From assembly GCA_963735455.1 (NCBI GenBank), contig CAVTKZ010000004.1, forward strand, positions 372,001 through 436,000: a stretch of DNA of 64,000 nucleotides, in the 5' to 3' direction. The stretch comes from Palsa-1033 sp963735455. GTDB lineage: Bacteria > Chloroflexota > Limnocylindria > Limnocylindrales > CSP1-4. The translations under genes were made by a program, and so were the position numbers. How positions within the stretch are numbered: position 1 is the stretch's first letter; the number at the start of each line of letters is the position of its first letter. Below the pieces are notes generated by a model. It made no database searches and was not told the DNA's origin. It was given only the letters and a program-made list of their open reading frames with translations. Below are positions 1 to 8,112 of this stretch, in pieces.

Positions 1-1802
1 TGACCACCGAGCGGGCGACGATCCTGATCGACTGCGGGATGTTCCAGGGCAGCCCCAGCGAATCGATCCGGAACCGGATTCCGCTGGCCTACGACCCGGC
101 CCGGATCGACGCGATCCTGTTGACCCATGCCCACCTGGACCACTGCGGGCTGATCCCGCACGTCGTCAAGTCGGGCTTCAAGGGGCCCGTCTGGGCAACC
201 AAGGGCACGGTCGAGCTGGCCAGCCTGGTCCTGCTCGACTCGGGCAAGCTCCAGGACGAGTTCTCGAAGCGCCAGGTCCGCCGCGAGAAGCGCGATCCGG
301 CCAAGTCCGCAATGTTCGAGAAGCGTGACCGCGACGCGCTTGCCTCGGCCGAGGAGCTGGCCGCCGATGGTGTCGATGGCAGGCTGAACGCGGCCGATGC
401 CGCTGCCGCCCGGGCGGCCACGGTCGGTGAGTCGAACGACGACGGCGGCTTGCCGCCGGTCGCGATCCCGGTCGGCGAGCGCCGCCATTACGACGATCCC
501 CGCCAGGACCCGGCTCATTTCGGGAGCCGCCGGTTCGACGCGGCCCTGCTCGTGCCAGCCGCGCCCCAGGAGGCCGGCGGTGCGTCCGATCCGGTGACGA
601 TCCCGGCGCCGCTCAGCGCGGCCAGCGCCCCCAGCGCGTCGAGCGCCTCGGAGATCGCTCCACCGGCGTTCGTGGCCCCGCATGTCGCTCGCGACCCCGA
701 GCAGGCTCTGCTCAAGCAGCCGGCGATCCTGGACATCGAGCTCGATGAGCCGCTCTACGACGCCGCGGACGCCCAGGCGTCGCTGGCCTCGTTCCGGGGC
801 ATCGACTACGACACCGAGATCGAGGTCGCGCCCGGTATTCACGCAACGTACGTCGATGCCGGCCACATCCTGGGCTCGGCGATCATCCGGCTGCGGGTCG
901 TCGACCGGGATGGGGGCCCCGAGCTGCGCCTGGTCTTCTCGGGCGATCTCGGCCGGACGGGCACCCCGATCCTGCGCGACCCGACCGTCGTGACCGATGC
1001 CGACTACGTCCTGATCGAGTCGACCTACGGCGGACGCGAGCACGAGCCGGAGGCCGAGTCGAACCAGCTCCTGGCCGACGCGGTCAAGCTGGTCGCCGAC
1101 CACGACGGCGTCCTGCTCGTGCCGTCATTCGCGATCGGGCGTACCCAGGAAGTGGTCTGGGAGCTCCATCGGCTCATCGAGGCCGGCAAGATCCCGCTCC
1201 TGCAGCTCTTCCTCGACTCGCCGATGGCGTCCAAGGCGAGCGACGTCTACCGCCACCACCCCGACTACTACGACGCCGAGACCACGGCCCTGTTGGCCGC
1301 CCACGACGCCCCGCTCGACTATCCCAAGCAGACGATCACCAACGACGCCAGGCAGTCCGAGGCGATCGCCCAGGCCCCCCGGCCGTACATGATCGTGGCC
1401 TCGAACGGGATGCTGACGGGCGGCCGGGTCGTCGGCCACCTGCGCAACCTGGTCGACGACCCGAGCGCGGTGATCCTCTTCGTCGGCTACCAGGGCGTGG
1501 GTACCCTGGGCGCCCACCTGCAGGCTGGCGAAACGACGATCAAGCTCGATGGCCAGGTCCGCCGGGTGCGCTGCCAGGTCCGCTCGATCAGCGGCTTCAG
1601 CGCCCATGCCGACGAGAGCGAGCTGCTCAGCTGGGTCGCCAACTTCGCGACGGGCAAGGCACCCGGGGCGTCGGGCTGGCCCAAGACGGTATTCATCGTC
1701 CACGGCGATCCCGATGCCCAGGCCGCCCTCGAGCCGAAGATCAAGGCCCTCGGCCTGAACACCCACATCCCGCTCTGGCACGAGATCGTCGAGCTGCGCT
1801 GA
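1..1802 (+). CDS. beta-CASP metallo-beta-lactamase RNA-processing exonuclease/endonuclease (5' partial)
   Basis: The reading frame is already open at base 3 (it reads into LIDCGMFQG before the first ATG at 39), so the true start lies left of the window. The HxHxDH zinc motif is seen as HAHLDHCG near 126-149. The beta-CASP half follows: PSFAIGRTQE near 1120-1155, DSPMAS near 1215, ASNGMLTGG near 1400, and the C-terminal GFSAHAD and VHGDP near 1595-1715. These are the hallmarks of the CPSF73/Ysh1-like family of metal-dependent RNases. It is unusual in carrying a long Ala/Pro/Ser-rich insert (about 290-810) between the first zinc motif and the DAGHILGSA motif, which looks like a flexible linker or a lineage-specific insertion. 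The specific RNA target cannot be read from sequence. Family call is firm. Confidence 0.9.
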   Translation, partial: TTERATILIDCGMFQGSPSESIRNRIPLAYDPARIDAILLTHAHLDHCGLIPHVVKSGFKGPVWATKGTVELASLVLLDSGKLQDEFSKRQVRREKRDPAKSAMFEKRDRDALASAEELAADGVDGRLNAADAAAARAATVGESNDDGGLPPVAIPVGERRHYDDPRQDPAHFGSRRFDAALLVPAAPQEAGGASDPVTIPAPLSAASAPSASSASEIAPPAFVAPHVARDPEQALLKQPAILDIELDEPLYDAADAQASLASFRGIDYDTEIEVAPGIHATYVDAGHILGSAIIRLRVVDRDGGPELRLVFSGDLGRTGTPILRDPTVVTDADYVLIESTYGGREHEPEAESNQLLADAVKLVADHDGVLLVPSFAIGRTQEVVWELHRLIEAGKIPLLQLFLDSPMASKASDVYRHHPDYYDAETTALLAAHDAPLDYPKQTITNDARQSEAIAQAPRPYMIVASNGMLTGGRVVGHLRNLVDDPSAVILFVGYQGVGTLGAHLQAGETTIKLDGQVRRVRCQVRSISGFSAHADESELLSWVANFATGKAPGASGWPKTVFIVHGDPDAQAALEPKIKALGLNTHIPLWHEIVELR

Positions 1803-1811
1803 GCGCCGCTG

Positions 1812-2153
1812 CTACTGCGGAATCAGGAGCTCGATGATCGCCAGCAGGACACCGATCACGGCCAGGATCGGGCCCCACAGCTCGACTGACACGAAGAAGA
1901 AGGTGTTCTCGCGCCGAAGGACGACCTGGGCGCCGGTCTTGGGATCGACGAGGACCCGCGGCGGCTGCGCGTCGAGGCGTTTGCCGGCGAACCAGCACAC
2001 GGCACCGCCCGGCACCAGGGCGATCGACATCAGGGCCCCGGTCAGGGACGCGTTGGCGTGGACCACGTCGCCGGCGGCGATCCCGATCGCCAGGAAGACC
2101 ACCGCGATCACCAGGACAACGATCCCCCAGCCCTTCCAGATCAGCAGGAACAT
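1812..2153 (-). CDS. small three-to-four-helix membrane protein, unknown function
   Basis: This encodes 113 aa. The start ATG at 2153 is chosen because a GGGAGG ribosome-binding site sits about 5 bases upstream; a longer frame to 2336 is Arg-rich and looks like an antisense shadow. Hydrophobic stretches lie at residues about 7-28, 36-55 and 93-112, separated by a short polar loop containing RVLVDPKTGAQVVL. The layout suggests an integral inner-membrane protein with both ends near the membrane. No catalytic motif is visible. It is convergent with the preceding beta-CASP gene (9-base gap) and lies 20 bases downstream of the aldolase gene on the same strand, so it is probably co-transcribed with it. 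Confidence 0.65.
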   Translation of the reverse strand: MFLLIWKGWGIVVLVIAVVFLAIGIAAGDVVHANASLTGALMSIALVPGGAVCWFAGKRLDAQPPRVLVDPKTGAQVVLRRENTFFFVSVELWGPILAVIGVLLAIIELLIPQ

Positions 2154-2173
2154 GCCGCCTCCCCAGCTCGCTG

Positions 2174-2947
2174 CTACCCCGCGCGAATCTCCCGGACGGC
2201 GGCGTCGGCGGCGGCGACCATGAAGCCGTAGTCCGCGTTCACCGTGATCCAGCGAAACCCCTGCTCGCGCCGCTTGCGGGCGATCGTTGGTGATTGGGTC
2301 CACGCCCCCGCCGGGATCCCGTGCTCCCGGGCACATTCGGCGATGTGGGCGATGGCGTCCTCGACTTCGGGGTCAGTGATCTGGCCGGTGTGACCGAGCG
2401 ACGCGGCGAGGTCGTTGGGGCCGATCAGGAGGGTGTCAACGCCGGCCACATCGAGGAGCTCGTCGAGCGCGGCGAGCGCCTCGCGGGTCTCGATCTGGAT
2501 GCAGCACGTCACCGCGCCGTTGGCGGACTCCATGTAGTCGGGCGTCTTCCGCCCGAAGTCCGAGACCCGTCGCGGGCCGATCCCGCGCAGGCCCACCGGA
2601 GGGTATCGACACCAGGCCACGGCCCGCTCGACGTCGGCCACCGTACGAACCTGGGGGATCACCACCCCGCTGGCTCCCGCGTCGAGGGCATGCATGATCC
2701 GGACCGGCTCGTTGGCGGCTACCCGGTACAGGACCGGCACCTGCGCGGCCCGGGTGGCGATCACCATCTGGACGAGATCCGCGGTGGCCACCGGGCCGTG
2801 CTCCCCGTCGGCCACGAGGAGGTCGTAGCCGCTCCCCGCCAGCAGCTCGGGCACGGTTGGGTCGAGCAGGGTGAGCCACGTCCCGACGAGGAAGTCGTCG
2901 GACCTGAGGCGCTCCCGGAAGTCGGGCACCATCGGCGGAGGGGTCAT
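2174..2947 (-). CDS. HpcH/HpaI-family class II aldolase (2-keto-3-deoxy acid type)
   Basis: This is a 257-aa protein, the normal length for the family, which splits or forms 2-keto-3-deoxy sugar acids or 4-hydroxy-2-oxo acids to pyruvate and an aldehyde. Visible family features are ADGEHGP with the catalytic His50, Arg75 in VLYRV, the metal ligands Glu153 in QIETREAL and Asp179 in IGPNDLAASLG, and GVVIPQV before them. ATG 2947 is preferred: a CATACT hexamer lies exactly six bases upstream, a spacing seen at many leading genes here, and the upstream extension to 3415 is low-quality sequence. The physiological substrate is unknown. It is transcribed divergently from the PYROXD2-like gene. Confidence 0.88.
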   Translation of the reverse strand: MTPPPMVPDFRERLRSDDFLVGTWLTLLDPTVPELLAGSGYDLLVADGEHGPVATADLVQMVIATRAAQVPVLYRVAANEPVRIMHALDAGASGVVIPQVRTVADVERAVAWCRYPPVGLRGIGPRRVSDFGRKTPDYMESANGAVTCCIQIETREALAALDELLDVAGVDTLLIGPNDLAASLGHTGQITDPEVEDAIAHIAECAREHGIPAGAWTQSPTIARKRREQGFRWITVNADYGFMVAAADAAVREIRAG

Positions 2948-3371
2948 GCGCGGAGTATGACGAACCTCCATGGGCCGAACCTGCAGTCCACGAGCGCGCC
3001 CACCCGCCGAGCGAGGGGACCCGGGCCGGCCGGGCCTGGGCCAGGTTGCGTCAGACGGGCGTAACTGCACGGTTGCGCTCCAATCAGGTCGATTCGGTGC
3101 GCTCGACGCGAGCATGGGCCGCATCCGTGCCTGGAAGGCACCGGAACTGCCGATGGACAAGGGAAACGGTGCAGTTGTGCCCGTCAGAGGCACACAGGCC
3201 TGCATGGTCGAGGCGGGCGGACGGTCGCGGCAGGGCAAGGCAAGGAGCCCGGACCCAACGCCGCTCGAGCCTGTCCCACTAGACGCAACGATGTTGCGTA
3301 CTATGGAACGGTGGGCGCACCAGACGGGACGTCGAGCCGCCGCGGAAGGGCGGCCGGACAGAATGCCGGGC
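2948..3371. other. 424-bp divergent intergenic region
   Basis: No convincing gene is present between the aldolase (minus strand) and the FAD oxidoreductase (plus strand). It holds a CATACT -10-like element for the aldolase (2954-2959, minus strand), a perfect inverted repeat at 3283-3299 and an adjoining TACTAT -10-like hexamer at 3299-3304 on the plus strand. The rest shows no recognisable structure. Confidence 0.5.
3283..3299. promoter_or_regulatory. candidate repressor operator (inverted repeat)
   Basis: ACGCAAC-GAT-GTTGCGT is a perfect 7-bp inverted repeat with a 3-base centre, directly abutting TACTAT (3299-3304). Its position just upstream of a possible -10 fits a repressor site for the FAD oxidoreductase gene. 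The regulator is not identifiable in the window. Confidence 0.45.
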
Positions 3372-4988
3372 ATGACTGAGCCAGTTGACGCGATCGTCGT
3401 GGGCGGCGGCCACAACGGTCTGGCCTGCGCCGCCTACCTTGCCAAGTCGGGCTTCAAGCCGCTCGTCCTCGAGAAGCGCGGGGTGATCGGCGGCGCGGCG
3501 GTGACCGAGGAGCCCTGGCCGGGCTTCAAGGTCAGCTCGCTGTCCTACGTCCAGAGCCTGATGCCGCCCCGGATCATCAAGGAGCTCGAGCTCGCCAAGC
3601 GGGGCTACAAGGTCTACCCGATGGGCCCCTACTTCATGGGCTTCCCGGACGGCTCGGGCGTCGTGATGTACGAGGACCACGAACGGCGCTACGCCGAGAT
3701 GGCCAAGTTCAGCAAGCACGACGCCGACGTCTATGACGACTACGTGGCCTGGAAGGACGGCCTGGCCGAGGTCGTCCGGCACCTCCTCTGGATGACCCCG
3801 CCGAAGCTCGGCTCGCGCTCGCTGCCGGACCTGCTCGACCAGCTTCGCTTCGCCTGGAAGCTGCGCGGCCTGGGCGGGCGGGGCGTCGCCGACCTGACCC
3901 GGATCATGACGATGAGCGCGGCGGACCTGCTCGACGACTGGTTCGAGTCGGACCGGATCAAGGCCGGCCTGTCGATCGACGGGATCATCGGGACGTGGGC
4001 CGGGCCGTACGAGCCGGGCACCGCCTACGTCCTGCTCCACCACGAGATCGGCACGGTCGACGAGAACGAGGCCGACGGCCCGATCGGCGGCTGGGGCTTC
4101 GTCGAGGGCGGGATGGGCGCGGTCAGCACGAACCTGGCGGCGGCCGTCGAGGAATACGGCGGCCAGGTCCGCCTGAAAGCGCCGGTGGCCCGGATCCTGG
4201 CCGAGGGCGACCGGGCGGCCGGCGTGGTGCTCGAGTCGGGCGAGGAGATCCGGGCCGACCTGGTCATCTCCAATGCCCACCCCCAGATCACCTTCCTGCG
4301 CCTGATCGAGGAGCGCCAGCTGCCGTCCGAGTTTGTGACCGACATCCGCAACTACGACAGCCGCTCGGGCACGGTCAAGGTCAACCTGGGGATCAGTGAG
4401 CTGCCCAACTTCAGCTCGGTGCCGGGCACGAACCTGCAGCCCCACCACACCGGCGCGATCGAGCTGGCCCACTCGATGTCGTACATCCAGCAGGCCTTCG
4501 ATGACGCCCGCCAGGGCCGCGGCTCGGCCAAGCCCTACTGCGATGGGGTGATCGCCTCGACCCTCGATCCGACCATCGCCCCGGAGGGCATGCACATCTT
4601 CTCGATGTTCGCCCAGTGGGTGCCCCAGGACTGGCATGCCCAGCCGCATCGGGCCGAGGTCGAGGCGTTCGCCGACCGGCTGATCGACGGCTACAACGAG
4701 CTGGCCCCCAACCTGAAGGCCTCGATCGTCCACCGCCAGGTGATCAGCCCGTACGACATGGAGCACGAGTACGGCCTGATCGGGGGCAACATCTTCCATG
4801 GCGAGCTGACCCTCAACCAGCTCTTCCACATGCGCCCGGCGGCCGGCTACGCCAACTACCGGACGCCGATCCAGGGCCTCTACCAGTGCGGCTCGTCGAC
4901 CCATCCAGGTGGCGGAGTGACGGGCCTGCCGGGACGCAACGCCGCGCGCGAGATCCTCAAGGATCGGCGCAAGCGGAAGATCGCCTGA
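3372..4988 (+). CDS. PYROXD2/CrtI-like FAD-dependent oxidoreductase (phytoene desaturase superfamily)
   Basis: About 538 aa. The N-terminus carries the dinucleotide-binding loop VVGGGHNGLACAAYLAKSG followed by VLEKRGVIGGAAVTEE, and the C-terminus has CGSSTHPGGGVTGLPGRNAA, the closing FAD-contact motif of the PYROXD2/CrtI group. Carotenoid biosynthesis partners (CrtB, CrtE) are absent, so a true phytoene desaturase role is unlikely and the substrate is unknown. The start is uncertain: ATG 3363 (four residues longer) has a GGAAGGG about 12 bases upstream, whereas ATG 3372 starts directly before the conserved N-terminus. It lies 81 bases ahead of the tandem Rieske oxygenases in the same direction and may act in the same oxidation pathway (inference). 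Confidence 0.85.
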   Translation: MTEPVDAIVVGGGHNGLACAAYLAKSGFKPLVLEKRGVIGGAAVTEEPWPGFKVSSLSYVQSLMPPRIIKELELAKRGYKVYPMGPYFMGFPDGSGVVMYEDHERRYAEMAKFSKHDADVYDDYVAWKDGLAEVVRHLLWMTPPKLGSRSLPDLLDQLRFAWKLRGLGGRGVADLTRIMTMSAADLLDDWFESDRIKAGLSIDGIIGTWAGPYEPGTAYVLLHHEIGTVDENEADGPIGGWGFVEGGMGAVSTNLAAAVEEYGGQVRLKAPVARILAEGDRAAGVVLESGEEIRADLVISNAHPQITFLRLIEERQLPSEFVTDIRNYDSRSGTVKVNLGISELPNFSSVPGTNLQPHHTGAIELAHSMSYIQQAFDDARQGRGSAKPYCDGVIASTLDPTIAPEGMHIFSMFAQWVPQDWHAQPHRAEVEAFADRLIDGYNELAPNLKASIVHRQVISPYDMEHEYGLIGGNIFHGELTLNQLFHMRPAAGYANYRTPIQGLYQCGSSTHPGGGVTGLPGRNAAREILKDRRKRKIA

Positions 4989-5034
4989 GGTCCGGGGCGC
5001 CGGGCGACCTTCGTTCGGGCATCAGGCTCGAACT

Positions 5035-5049
5035 GGAGCGCTAGACTCG
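5035..5049 (+). promoter_or_regulatory. promoter-like 15-mer shared with 21352-21366
   Basis: GGAGCGCTAGACTCG contains TAGACT (5042-5047), a plausible -10 hexamer, 22 bases before the ATG of the first Rieske gene and upstream of its GGAGG. The identical 15-mer occurs in front of the unrelated DUF885 gene. No clear -35 is visible. Confidence 0.4.
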
Positions 5050-5069
5050 GCCCGGAGGTTCGTCCAGCG

Positions 5070-6386
5070 ATGACTGCCAGCGCGCCATTCAGCCCCGAGG
5101 AGATCGCCGCCGTTCGCCGGCCGTTTCGAGCTGCCTCGCTGCTGCCGGCCCGCGCCTACCACGACCCGCAGGTGTGGGACTACGAGCGCGAGAACTGGTT
5201 CTTCCGCGATTGGGTCTGCGTCGGACGTGACGAGGACGCGCCGGAACCGGGGACCTTCTTCCGGTCCGAGGAGCTGGGCGAGCCACTGGTCATCGTCCGG
5301 GCCCGGGACGGGGTCCTGCGCGCCTTCTACAACGTCTGCCAGCACCGGGGCACTGCGGTCGTCGAAGAGCAGTGCGGCAAGGCGGTCCGCTTCCAGTGCC
5401 CGTACCACGCCTGGATCTACGACCTCGACGGCAAGCTGATCCGGGCCAAGCACACCGAGGACCTCGACGACTTCAGCTTCGAGACATTCGGCCTGACCCC
5501 GGTCCGCCTCGCGGTCTGGCAGGGCTTCGTGTTCGTCTCGCTCGATCCCAGCGGGCCCGAGCTCGAGTCCTACATGGTCGACTGGCACGACCATCACGCC
5601 GGCTTCAAGCGCGACTACGGCCGCCTGCGCCGGGCGACCCGGCTGACCTACGACGTGGCCGCCAATTGGAAGATCGTGGCCGAGAATTACTCCGAGTGCT
5701 ACCACTGCCCGGGTGTCCATCCCCTCCTGAACAAGCTGACCCCCTACGACCTGGGCGAGGATTTCTTCCCGGACGGGCCCTGGAAGGGCGGCTGGATGAT
5801 CTTCTCCGAAGGCTGCGAGACGATGTCGATGGATGGCCTGCGCCACGGCCGGCCGCTGCTGTACGCGACGGACGAGGTCGACGAGCGCCGGATCTACTAC
5901 TACATCCTGTGGCCGAACCTGATCGTCAGCGTCCACCCCGACTACGTCCTGACCCACCAGGCCTGGCCGGCCGGCCCGAACCGGACGATCGTCAACTGCG
6001 ACCTGTACGTGGACAAGGACTCGATCGGGCTGCCGGGCTTTGACGTCTCGGGCGCACGCGACTTCTGGGACCTGACCAACAAGCAGGACTACCACGTCGT
6101 CGAGCTCCAGCAGAACGGCAGCCGCTCGCGCAGCTGGGTGGCCGGCCGCTACTCGAACCAGGAGGCCAGCGTGCAGGCCTTCGACCTGATGGTCGCCGAC
6201 CGCTATGCCAACGACGGGGTCCGCTCCGACCGCGCGGCCCGGACCGAGGTCGCCCGGCCCGACCGGCTGGCCGCCCGGACCGCGGCCAGAAGCCGTTCCC
6301 GGGCCGCCCCCGCCCCCGACCCCGCCCCTTCCGAGCTCACCAATTCCGACCTCGCCCATCCCGATCCGGTCCCATCCGCCGGCTAG
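5070..6386 (+). CDS. Rieske non-heme iron oxygenase alpha subunit, copy 1
   Basis: 438 aa. The Rieske [2Fe-2S] ligands are Cys90/His92 (NVCQHRG) and Cys110/His113 (CPYHAW), followed by the C-terminal catalytic domain with the mononuclear iron region NYSECYHCPGVH. It belongs to the SRPBCC-fold ring-hydroxylating/oxidative demethylase group that includes glycine betaine, carnitine and choline oxygenases; the substrate is not determinable. The start ATG has GGAGG about 10 bases upstream. The last 50 or so residues form a Pro/Ala/Asp-rich tail not seen in copy 2, ending 13 bases before the ATG of copy 2. Residues about 70-165 are encoded by DNA identical to copy 2. No beta subunit or dedicated reductase is adjacent. 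Confidence 0.88.
   Translation: MTASAPFSPEEIAAVRRPFRAASLLPARAYHDPQVWDYERENWFFRDWVCVGRDEDAPEPGTFFRSEELGEPLVIVRARDGVLRAFYNVCQHRGTAVVEEQCGKAVRFQCPYHAWIYDLDGKLIRAKHTEDLDDFSFETFGLTPVRLAVWQGFVFVSLDPSGPELESYMVDWHDHHAGFKRDYGRLRRATRLTYDVAANWKIVAENYSECYHCPGVHPLLNKLTPYDLGEDFFPDGPWKGGWMIFSEGCETMSMDGLRHGRPLLYATDEVDERRIYYYILWPNLIVSVHPDYVLTHQAWPAGPNRTIVNCDLYVDKDSIGLPGFDVSGARDFWDLTNKQDYHVVELQQNGSRSRSWVAGRYSNQEASVQAFDLMVADRYANDGVRSDRAARTEVARPDRLAARTAARSRSRAAPAPDPAPSELTNSDLAHPDPVPSAG
5277..5563 (+). repeat. 287-bp perfect direct repeat, copy A (inside Rieske gene 1)
   Basis: Base-by-base reading shows identity with 6598-6884, including synonymous positions, with abrupt ends on both sides where the two genes drop to ordinary paralogue divergence. 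It covers the whole Rieske cluster-binding domain. Confidence 0.93.
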
Positions 6387-6399
6387 CTGGAGGCAACCA

Positions 6400-7665
6400 A
6401 TGGCGATCCTCACCCCCGCGGAGCTGGCCTCGATCAGGCGGCCGTATCGGGCCGCGACGCTCCTGCCCCGGCGGGCCTATCACGACCCCGAGATCCACGA
6501 GTTCGAGCGCCGGGAGTGGTTCCACCGGGATTGGGCGATCGTCGGCCGGGAGTCCGAGGCGGCCGCCCCGGGCGAGTATTTCCTGGCCGAACAGGACGGC
6601 GAGCCACTGGTCATCGTCCGGGCCCGGGACGGGGTCCTGCGCGCCTTCTACAACGTCTGCCAGCACCGGGGCACTGCGGTCGTCGAAGAGCAGTGCGGCA
6701 AGGCGGTCCGCTTCCAGTGCCCGTACCACGCCTGGATCTACGACCTCGACGGCAAGCTGATCCGGGCCAAGCACACCGAGGACCTCGACGACTTCAGCTT
6801 CGAGACATTCGGCCTGACCCCGGTCCGCCTCGCGGTCTGGCAGGGCTTCGTGTTCGTCTCGCTCGATCCCAGCGGGCCCGAGCTGACCGATTTCCTGGCC
6901 GACCTCGTGCCCCACTGGAACCGCTTCGACTTCGGCGCGCTGCGCTCGGCCAAGCAGGTCCGCTACGAGGTCGGCTCGAACTGGAAGTTCATCGGCGAGA
7001 ACTACTCCGAGTGCTACCACTGCCCGGGTCTCCACCCCCAGCTCAACAAGCTCACGCCCTACGACCTCGGCGGCGACTACGAGAGCGAGGGTCCCTGGGA
7101 GGGCGGCTGGATGGAGCTGGCCGGCGGGGCCGAGACGATGGCCCTCGAGGGCGGCCACCGCAACGGCCGGCCGGCCATCCCGGGGATCACCCCGATCGAC
7201 GAGCGCCGGGTGTACTACTACCTGCTCTGGCCGAACACGTTCATCTCGATCCACCCCGACTACGTCCTGGTCCATCGGCTCGTGCCCCAGGGCGTCGATC
7301 GCACCGTGGTGATCTGCGACTGGCTGTTCGAGCCGTCAACGATGGCAATGGCCGGCTTCGACGCGACGGACGCCTACGACTTCTGGGACATGACCAACCG
7401 CCAGGACTGGCACGTGTGCGAGCTCCAGCACCGGGGCACGAGCTCGCGGAGCTGGGTCGCCGGCCGCTTCTCGAACCAGGAGGCCAGCGTCCACGCCTTC
7501 GACCTGATGATCGCCGACCACTACGCCAACGACGGCGTCGAGGTCCGCCGGACGGTCCGCGAACGGTACGACACACCGCCGCCCAAGACTGCCCAGACGG
7601 GCGGGATCGCCAGCGAGGAGAAGGCTGCGGCCCGCCTGGCTGCCCGGGCGGCCGCCCAGTCGTAG
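6400..7665 (+). CDS. Rieske non-heme iron oxygenase alpha subunit, copy 2
   Basis: 421 aa, paralogue of the preceding gene and probably co-transcribed with it. ATG 6400 is set by GGAGG at 6389-6393; the longer frame from 6205 is an overlap shadow of copy 1. Cluster ligands are Cys87/His89 and Cys107/His110, and the iron-site region is NYSECYHCPGLH. Outside residues about 67-162 the two proteins differ widely (for example in the substrate-pocket half), so they probably act on different substrates or successive steps, or form a mixed oligomer (inference). Inside that block the DNA is identical to copy 1. Confidence 0.88.
   Translation: MAILTPAELASIRRPYRAATLLPRRAYHDPEIHEFERREWFHRDWAIVGRESEAAAPGEYFLAEQDGEPLVIVRARDGVLRAFYNVCQHRGTAVVEEQCGKAVRFQCPYHAWIYDLDGKLIRAKHTEDLDDFSFETFGLTPVRLAVWQGFVFVSLDPSGPELTDFLADLVPHWNRFDFGALRSAKQVRYEVGSNWKFIGENYSECYHCPGLHPQLNKLTPYDLGGDYESEGPWEGGWMELAGGAETMALEGGHRNGRPAIPGITPIDERRVYYYLLWPNTFISIHPDYVLVHRLVPQGVDRTVVICDWLFEPSTMAMAGFDATDAYDFWDMTNRQDWHVCELQHRGTSSRSWVAGRFSNQEASVHAFDLMIADHYANDGVEVRRTVRERYDTPPPKTAQTGGIASEEKAAARLAARAAAQS
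6598..6884 (+). repeat. 287-bp perfect direct repeat, copy B (inside Rieske gene 2)
   Basis: Identical to 5277-5563 at an offset of 1321 bases. See the gene-conversion finding. Confidence 0.93.
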
Positions 7666-7683
7666 GCCGCCGGGGTCCGCGGA

Positions 7684-7719
7684 AGCTCCGGCCGGCGGGT
7701 CAGCTCCGGCCGGCGGGTT
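7684..7719. repeat. 18-bp tandem duplication
   Basis: Two head-to-tail copies of AGCTCCGGCCGGCGGGT(C/T) (7684-7701 and 7702-7719, 17 of 18 bases equal) lie between the Rieske operon end and the Tat protein gene end. Just after it, CCCGGGC-type complementary arms (about 7721-7744) can form a G+C hairpin, but no T-tract follows, so I do not call a terminator. Confidence 0.6.
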
Positions 7720-7732
7720 AGCCCGGGCGGGG

Positions 7733-8080
7733 TCAGCCCCGGGCCACGAGCCGGGCGATGATCCGGGCGATCACGTGGGAGCTCGCCGCGGCCGCCTGGA
7801 CCGGAGCCGCGGGCAAGGCGGCTGCCGCGGGCGCCGCGATCGAGGTGACGGCCGGCGCAGCTTCGGGCAGGGGCTGGGCAACGGCGCCGGCACGCGCTGC
7901 CGCGGCGGCCCGGTCGGCCGGCCCGGCGGCGCAGGCGGCGATCACCGGGGCCAGCGCCGCGGCGGCGCCGACCGCCGCGATTCGCTCGAGCAGCTGGCGG
8001 CGGGTCATCCGCTGGGCGTCGAGGTAGGCGCCGAGGACCTGCTCGAGGTCCGCTGCCGGATCGTCGGGTCGTTCGGTCAT
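7733..8080 (-). CDS. small exported Ala-rich protein with Tat/lipoprotein-type signal
   Basis: 115 aa from ATG 8080. A twin-Arg motif (RMTRRQLLERI) is followed by a hydrophobic stretch and IAAC, which fits a lipobox, so the protein is predicted to be exported by the Tat route and possibly lipid-anchored. The mature part is almost entirely Ala/Pro with a short ending SHVIARIIARLVARG; no domain is recognisable. The -10-like TAGGAT lies ten bases before the start. It may be a real small surface protein or the remnant of a larger substrate-binding protein. Confidence 0.55.
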   Translation of the reverse strand: MTERPDDPAADLEQVLGAYLDAQRMTRRQLLERIAAVGAAAALAPVIAACAAGPADRAAAAARAGAVAQPLPEAAPAVTSIAAPAAAALPAAPVQAAAASSHVIARIIARLVARG

Positions 8081-8112
8081 CAGGGCGCGAATCCTAGCGA
8101 CTCGAGGCGATC

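Noticed and set aside
3372..4988. Calling the FAD oxidoreductase a phytoene desaturase of carotenoid synthesis
   Set aside because: No crtB or crtE nearby and the motifs are those of the broader PYROXD2-like group.
7721..7744. G+C hairpin after the Rieske operon as a terminator
   Set aside because: No T-tract follows on either strand and the arms overlap the end of the Tat protein gene.
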